Assembly (NCBI GenBank): GCA_964616985.1
Contig: CAZTVF010000048.1
Location: forward strand, 1 to 35,717
Direction: 5' to 3'
DNA length: 35,717 bases
From: CAZTVF01 sp964616985
GTDB lineage: Bacteria > Planctomycetota > Phycisphaerae > SM23-33
A program made the position numbers and the translations under genes. Shown here piece after piece: positions 32,336 to 35,717 of the stretch (position 1 is the stretch's first letter; each line of letters starts with the position of its first letter). The notes below the pieces were generated by a model. That model ran no database searches and was not told the DNA's origin. It saw nothing but the letters and a program-made list of their open reading frames with translations.

Positions 32336-33888
32336 TTCGCCTTCTTGGCCTTCTTGACGGGCGGGGGTGCGTTGTCCTGGAAGTCCTCGGCCTTCGGCGC
32401 CGGCGGGATCGAAACGCCCCAGGCCGCGGCGGTCTGTTCCATCTCGGCGATCTCGCCGAGCCATTCCTTCTTGAGGGGCACGTTATGGACCTCGCCGTCG
32501 TAGTCCTCGACCCGCGGGCCCATCCATTCGTTGAGCCGCTTGGAGTAGTTCCAGATCGCGGCGAGCATCGCCGGCGAGAACGACGCCACCGCCTGGGCCA
32601 GGCCGCTGGACAGCGGCGGCTCCGCCTTGGACTCGCGTTTGAGATCGTCCAGGTTCGTGCCGCTGTCCAGGGCGGCCAGGAGCACCACTTCCACATGCCT
32701 CTGATTGGCCTTGGGCAGTGCCTTGATGAACGCCCCGATCGCGTCGGCGATCGCCTGAAGCCGAGTCCACTGGGCCACGGCCAACTTCTGGCCAGCGGTC
32801 TGCGGAAAGGCCTTGACCAGCGCCGCGATCCGCTTTCGTTTGAGCTCGTAGCTCTCGCTGCTACCGGCGGCGGGCTTGGGGCTGGCCGAAGAGCCGCCCT
32901 TGTCCGCAGCGGCCTTCTGTGCCTCGCGTTCCTTGTCCCGCCGGAGCTTCTCGGGGTCCTTCTCCCAGGCCTTGGACTTCTTCTCGAAGCACTTCTTGTT
33001 CGTGCAGTTGCCCTTGGCCGACGTCAGGTCGATCCCCTCGAACAGGCCCGGTTCAGTGCTGGTGCAGTCGGGGCAGGCGGCGCATGGCCTCATCCCGGCG
33101 TACGGAATGTCCTTGGGCCAGAAGGCCGAACCCATCTTGCACATGTACCACGAGATGCTCTTGCGGATGCTCTTGAGTGGTTCGACGTAATCGTCCGCGA
33201 GGGCCTCCTCGCGGCCCTGCTTGCCCGAGTGGTGATATATGCCCACGGCCGACTCGGCCAGGTCCACCTGCTTCTCGCTGTCGCCAACGCGAGAGATCAG
33301 CACGGCATGGCCCAGCGGCAGCCGGCCCCGCTGCACCAGGTCCAGCACCGTGGCGTCCAGGCGCAGCAGGTCCAGCCGCTGGCGGGCCCAGACCACCCCC
33401 TTGCCCATCATGCTGGCGGCGTTCTCCAGGCTGTGCCCGCCGTCCATCAGCGTCTTGACGCAGTACGCCTCATCGATTGGCGACAGATCCTCGCGGTGGA
33501 TGTTTTCCATCACCTGCTGCTCGGCGATCTGGGCGTCGGTCAACCCCGTCGCCACGGCCGCGGGAATGGTGGCCAGGCCGGCCATGGTGCTGGCCTTGAC
33601 GCGCCGGTGGCCCCAGATGATGACGTTGCGATCCCCGCGGCGGCAGACGCCGATGGGCTGCTTGACGCCGTTGGCGCGAATGCTGGCCGCCAGTTCCTCC
33701 AGCTTCACCGGATCCATCGATGTGCGGTGGTTGTCCACCACGTAGTCGATACTGCTGATCGCGATAATCTCCACCGGCAAGGCCACGGGCTCTACGGCGA
33801 CAGGCGCCGAAACCATTGTGGATTCTGCCGGGGCCGTCAGGTCGATAGCTTCTGCAGCCGGCGCTGCGATTGGTTTCTTCTTCGCCAT
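32332..33888 (-). CDS. ParB-like nuclease/partition-family protein with Cys cluster
   Basis: The 518-residue protein has a ParB/Srx-type N-terminal domain at about residues 40-110 (KLEELAASIRANGVKQPIGV, IIWGHRRVKA) and a helix-turn-helix-like region at about 115-180 (ENIHREDLSPIDEAYCVKTL). A Cys cluster follows (RPCAACPDC, later NCTNKKC), then long helical regions with Lys/Ala linkers and a Lys-rich tail. No ParA is seen in the window. A DNA-binding or methylation/nuclease accessory in replication is more likely than plasmid-style partition. It has no strong ribosome binding site. Confidence 0.75.
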   Translation of the reverse strand: MAKKKPIAAPAAEAIDLTAPAESTMVSAPVAVEPVALPVEIIAISSIDYVVDNHRTSMDPVKLEELAASIRANGVKQPIGVCRRGDRNVIIWGHRRVKASTMAGLATIPAAVATGLTDAQIAEQQVMENIHREDLSPIDEAYCVKTLMDGGHSLENAASMMGKGVVWARQRLDLLRLDATVLDLVQRGRLPLGHAVLISRVGDSEKQVDLAESAVGIYHHSGKQGREEALADDYVEPLKSIRKSISWYMCKMGSAFWPKDIPYAGMRPCAACPDCTSTEPGLFEGIDLTSAKGNCTNKKCFEKKSKAWEKDPEKLRRDKEREAQKAAADKGGSSASPKPAAGSSESYELKRKRIAALVKAFPQTAGQKLAVAQWTRLQAIADAIGAFIKALPKANQRHVEVVLLAALDSGTNLDDLKRESKAEPPLSSGLAQAVASFSPAMLAAIWNYSKRLNEWMGPRVEDYDGEVHNVPLKKEWLGEIAEMEQTAAAWGVSIPPAPKAEDFQDNAPPPVKKAKKAK

Positions 33889-33889
33889 G

Positions 33890-34567
33890 TCACATCACCA
33901 GCTTTCTGATGATCGCCTGCACGGCCGTCTGATCGTCTTCGTTGCATGAGTAGCTGATGCACGCGTCCGGCCGAAGCGTGAGCGTCACCTTGCCGGTTGG
34001 GCCCTGGAATCGCACCTGCACCGACTGCAGGCCGGCGGCGTATTCCCGCATGAACTCCAGACCGTGGTCGGTGTCCATGAACTTGGGACCGTAGCCGCCG
34101 ATCATGTAGGCGTTGGCGGCGTAGTCGCTGATCTTGATCGTCCGGAGCTGGAACTTGTTGGTCTCCTTGGCCAGCTTCTCCACGGCCGCCGCCACGTCGA
34201 ACTCGATGGTCTCGGTGACGGTCTTGAGGGCCAGGCACGACGACAGGAAGATGCCCGCCTGTTCGATGGCCGATTTCGATCCCGCGTAGACCTCCAGGCG
34301 ATCGGCGCCCGGCGTGATGGCCACGGGGATGACCATCGCCTTATCGATAGCCTTGCTGCAGACCTCTTTCGTTTCGGGGTCCACTTGCTTGATCGTCGCC
34401 GACGTGGTCCGTACGATCGTGGCGAAGGCCGAGCTGGTGGTGCCCGAGCAGTTCAGGACGCCGAACTCCTCGGTCTCGGGCATGCCGAAGGCCTCCATCC
34501 TCCTGACCAGCTCGTTGGCGCCGGGGCATCCCCTGACGCGCCCGGTGTTCAACTTGTACGATGCCAT
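33890..34567 (-). CDS. Hypothetical protein, unknown family
   Basis: The 225-residue protein starts MASYKLNTGRVRGCPG. It is of mixed alpha/beta composition, with ELVRRMEAFGMPETEEFG near the N-terminus and a C-terminal beta-rich region followed by SYSCNEDD and a basic end. No catalytic motif is recognised. It is the first gene after the structured 34568-34761 leader and terminator, so its expression may depend on readthrough there. Confidence 0.65.
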   Translation of the reverse strand: MASYKLNTGRVRGCPGANELVRRMEAFGMPETEEFGVLNCSGTTSSAFATIVRTTSATIKQVDPETKEVCSKAIDKAMVIPVAITPGADRLEVYAGSKSAIEQAGIFLSSCLALKTVTETIEFDVAAAVEKLAKETNKFQLRTIKISDYAANAYMIGGYGPKFMDTDHGLEFMREYAAGLQSVQVRFQGPTGKVTLTLRPDACISYSCNEDDQTAVQAIIRKLVM

Positions 34568-34612
34568 GGGTGTTCCTTTCTTGGCCCATCAGGGCAATCC
34601 CGCGTGTCTCTG

Positions 34613-34657
34613 AAAAAGCCCGGCCCCCTGGAGCCGATCCGCAGCTCCAGGGCGGCC
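34613..34657 (-). terminator. Intrinsic terminator
   Basis: The transcribed strand folds CCCTGGAGC-TGCGGATCG-GCTCCAGGG (9 bp), extended by a GGCC/GGCC clamp across a one-base bulge, followed by GGGC and TTTTT. It lies in the 194-bp gap between the SSB-tailed gene and the 225-residue gene, reading in the operon direction. Confidence 0.6.
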
Positions 34658-34713
34658 GAGCCGGAACAGACACCACGCGTGGTTGCGCCTGTCCCTGCAG
34701 CGCCTGCGACTAA

Positions 34714-34755
34714 GGCTGCCGCCGGTTGTGAAGCCGGTGCGCACATTCGGCAGCC
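34714..34755 (-). ncRNA. Candidate structured RNA in leader of terminator
   Basis: GGCTGCCG pairs perfectly with CGGCAGCC over a 26-base loop that contains an inner CCGG/CCGG hairpin. About 60 bp downstream in the transcript is the terminator. An attenuator or small RNA is possible. A 12-bp palindrome ACCACGCGTGGT (34672-34683) lies between the two. No gene is seen in 34568-34761. Confidence 0.4.
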
Positions 34756-34761
34756 GAACGA

Positions 34762-35553
34762 CTAGAACGGGAAATCGAGCTCGCTGCCCGCGGCGTCGGC
34801 GATCGCCTGCCAGTCCGCGGCGTCGAACTGCTCCTGCGTCTTGTCGGGCCGGATCTTTGCCAGGGCGGCATACCAGCACTTGGCCAGCTGCGCCTCGTCC
34901 AGGGGCTTGGCGTTCGCCCCGTTGACCGCCTGGAATACGCCCCACGCCTCTTCCTGCGTGGTGGCCACGGCCGGAGTCGGCTCGGGCGCTGCGGCAGGGG
35001 CCGGTGCCGGCGGCGGAGGGCCACCGGCCTTCGCCGGCTGGGGCTTGGGCAGGGGCTTGGCGCCGGGGGCAGCACCGGCCGCGGCAGGGACCGGACGCGG
35101 CGCGGGCCTGGAGCGGCCGAACCGCTTGGCGAGCTCGGCGAACTTGCCTGCGTCGAGCTTCTGAATCCCGTTGCCGGCGCTGGGGTCGGCGTCGCCGGTG
35201 TCGATCCACGTCACCTTCCGCTTCGACTTGCCCTGGTACTCCTCGCTGCGGACGGTCAACTGCGTGAGGATCTGCGTCAGGTTCTTGTCGTTCAGCGCCG
35301 CCAGGTCCTGGCCGTCCCAGGCATAGACCTTCATGGCCTGCTCGTGGTTCTTGGTGGGCTGGCCGTCCTTGCCCCACAGGACCAGGTAGGCGGTGATCTC
35401 CATCCCGTACTGCTGCCACTCGACCCAGCTGCCCGAGTCGAGGATCTCCACGATCCCGTAGCGCACGACCAGCTGCGGCAGGCCCCCCGACGACTCGGTC
35501 ACGGCCGACTCGATTGGGTAAGCCCTGAATTTTCCGTCACGATCCAGAAACAT
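34762..35553 (-). CDS. Single-stranded-DNA-binding-like protein with SSB-type C-terminal tip
   Basis: The 263-residue protein starts MFLDRDGKFRAYPIESAV with AAAAGGAG upstream. The N-terminal region is beta-rich and could be an OB-type fold. A long Pro/Ala/Gly/Lys linker at about residues 150-200 is followed by a helical domain, and the chain ends ELDFPF, matching the acidic DDIPF-like tip that recruits replication proteins to bacterial SSB. It is first in the replication block. The OB fold is not directly shown. Confidence 0.65.
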   Translation of the reverse strand: MFLDRDGKFRAYPIESAVTESSGGLPQLVVRYGIVEILDSGSWVEWQQYGMEITAYLVLWGKDGQPTKNHEQAMKVYAWDGQDLAALNDKNLTQILTQLTVRSEEYQGKSKRKVTWIDTGDADPSAGNGIQKLDAGKFAELAKRFGRSRPAPRPVPAAAGAAPGAKPLPKPQPAKAGGPPPPAPAPAAAPEPTPAVATTQEEAWGVFQAVNGANAKPLDEAQLAKCWYAALAKIRPDKTQEQFDAADWQAIADAAGSELDFPF

Positions 35554-35585
35554 GGTGCTGCTCCTTTTCTAAGGGGTTGATGGTG

Positions 35586-35717
35586 TTACTCGGCCGAGGC
35601 CGGGGTTTGGTTGGTTATGGCGTCCCAGACGACGCCCCAGGTCCGCGATGGGTCGTCGGGCATGTCGATCCACTCGGGCATGCCGTAGCGGTTCTTGGCG
35701 TCGAACGATGCCCGCCG
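35586..35717 (-). CDS. Hypothetical protein, 5' part beyond window
   Basis: Only the last 43 residues are in the window (ending TPASAE, stop TAA). They include the segment NRYGMPEWIDMPDDPSRTW and many Trp/Asp residues, with no recognised motif. The downstream gene begins about 30 bp later with its own AAAAGGAG. Confidence 0.5.
   Translation of the reverse strand, partial: RRASFDAKNRYGMPEWIDMPDDPSRTWGVVWDAITNQTPASAE

Noticed and set aside
34672..34683. 12-bp palindrome ACCACGCGTGGT as a separate operator
   Set aside because: Short, single copy and inside a structured leader; reported only as part of that region.

Overview
The window is a 35.7 kb stretch of a GC-rich tailed double-stranded DNA phage or prophage. 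Nearly every gene lies on the minus strand, packed with ATGA-type stop/start overlaps and strong AAGGAG-like ribosome binding sites. I recognise no tRNA, rRNA, integrase, insertion sequence or CRISPR array. Small and large terminase, portal, scaffold and capsid genes are all present. A gp11-like adaptor and a gp12-like nozzle candidate appear, with no tail tube, sheath or tape measure, so the particle looks podovirus-like. The high GC suggests a GC-rich bacterial host that I cannot name.

The operon reads from right to left. Positions 35.7-26 kb are the replication and DNA-handling block: an SSB-tailed protein, a ParB-like protein with a Cys cluster, several small zinc-finger-like proteins, a RuvC-like resolvase, a primase-polymerase (prim-pol) and a separate P4/D5-type SF3 helicase. 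A pair of 25-bp inverted GTGTAACG repeats at 25.95-26.08 kb separates this block from packaging. Positions 25.4-21 kb hold terS, terL and portal; both terL and portal are cut by an in-frame TAG codon. Positions 21-16 kb hold an FmdB-like zinc ribbon, a zinc-ribbon/coiled-coil protein, scaffold, major capsid and probable decoration proteins. Positions 16-12.6 kb hold surface proteins including a five-bladed glycosidase-like propeller and an SGNH hydrolase, a probable receptor or capsule-degrading set. Positions 12.6-7.8 kb hold the adaptor, nozzle and accessory proteins. Positions 7.8-1 hold three hypothetical virion proteins and a giant protein of at least 1423 residues that runs off the left edge and carries a zeta-toxin-like P-loop kinase domain.

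Between 4.3 and 4.97 kb a less GC-rich island carries two plus-strand genes inside the minus-strand late operon. One encodes a membrane protein with a near-consensus promoter whose spacer holds an inverted repeat. This is the layout of a phage moron.

The observations most worth a second look are the paired amber codons in terL and portal, the kinase domain inside the giant protein, the moron, the inverted repeat cluster upstream of the terminase genes, a (TG)14 microsatellite inside a coding region, and a 28-bp hairpin repeated in two distant intergenic gaps.
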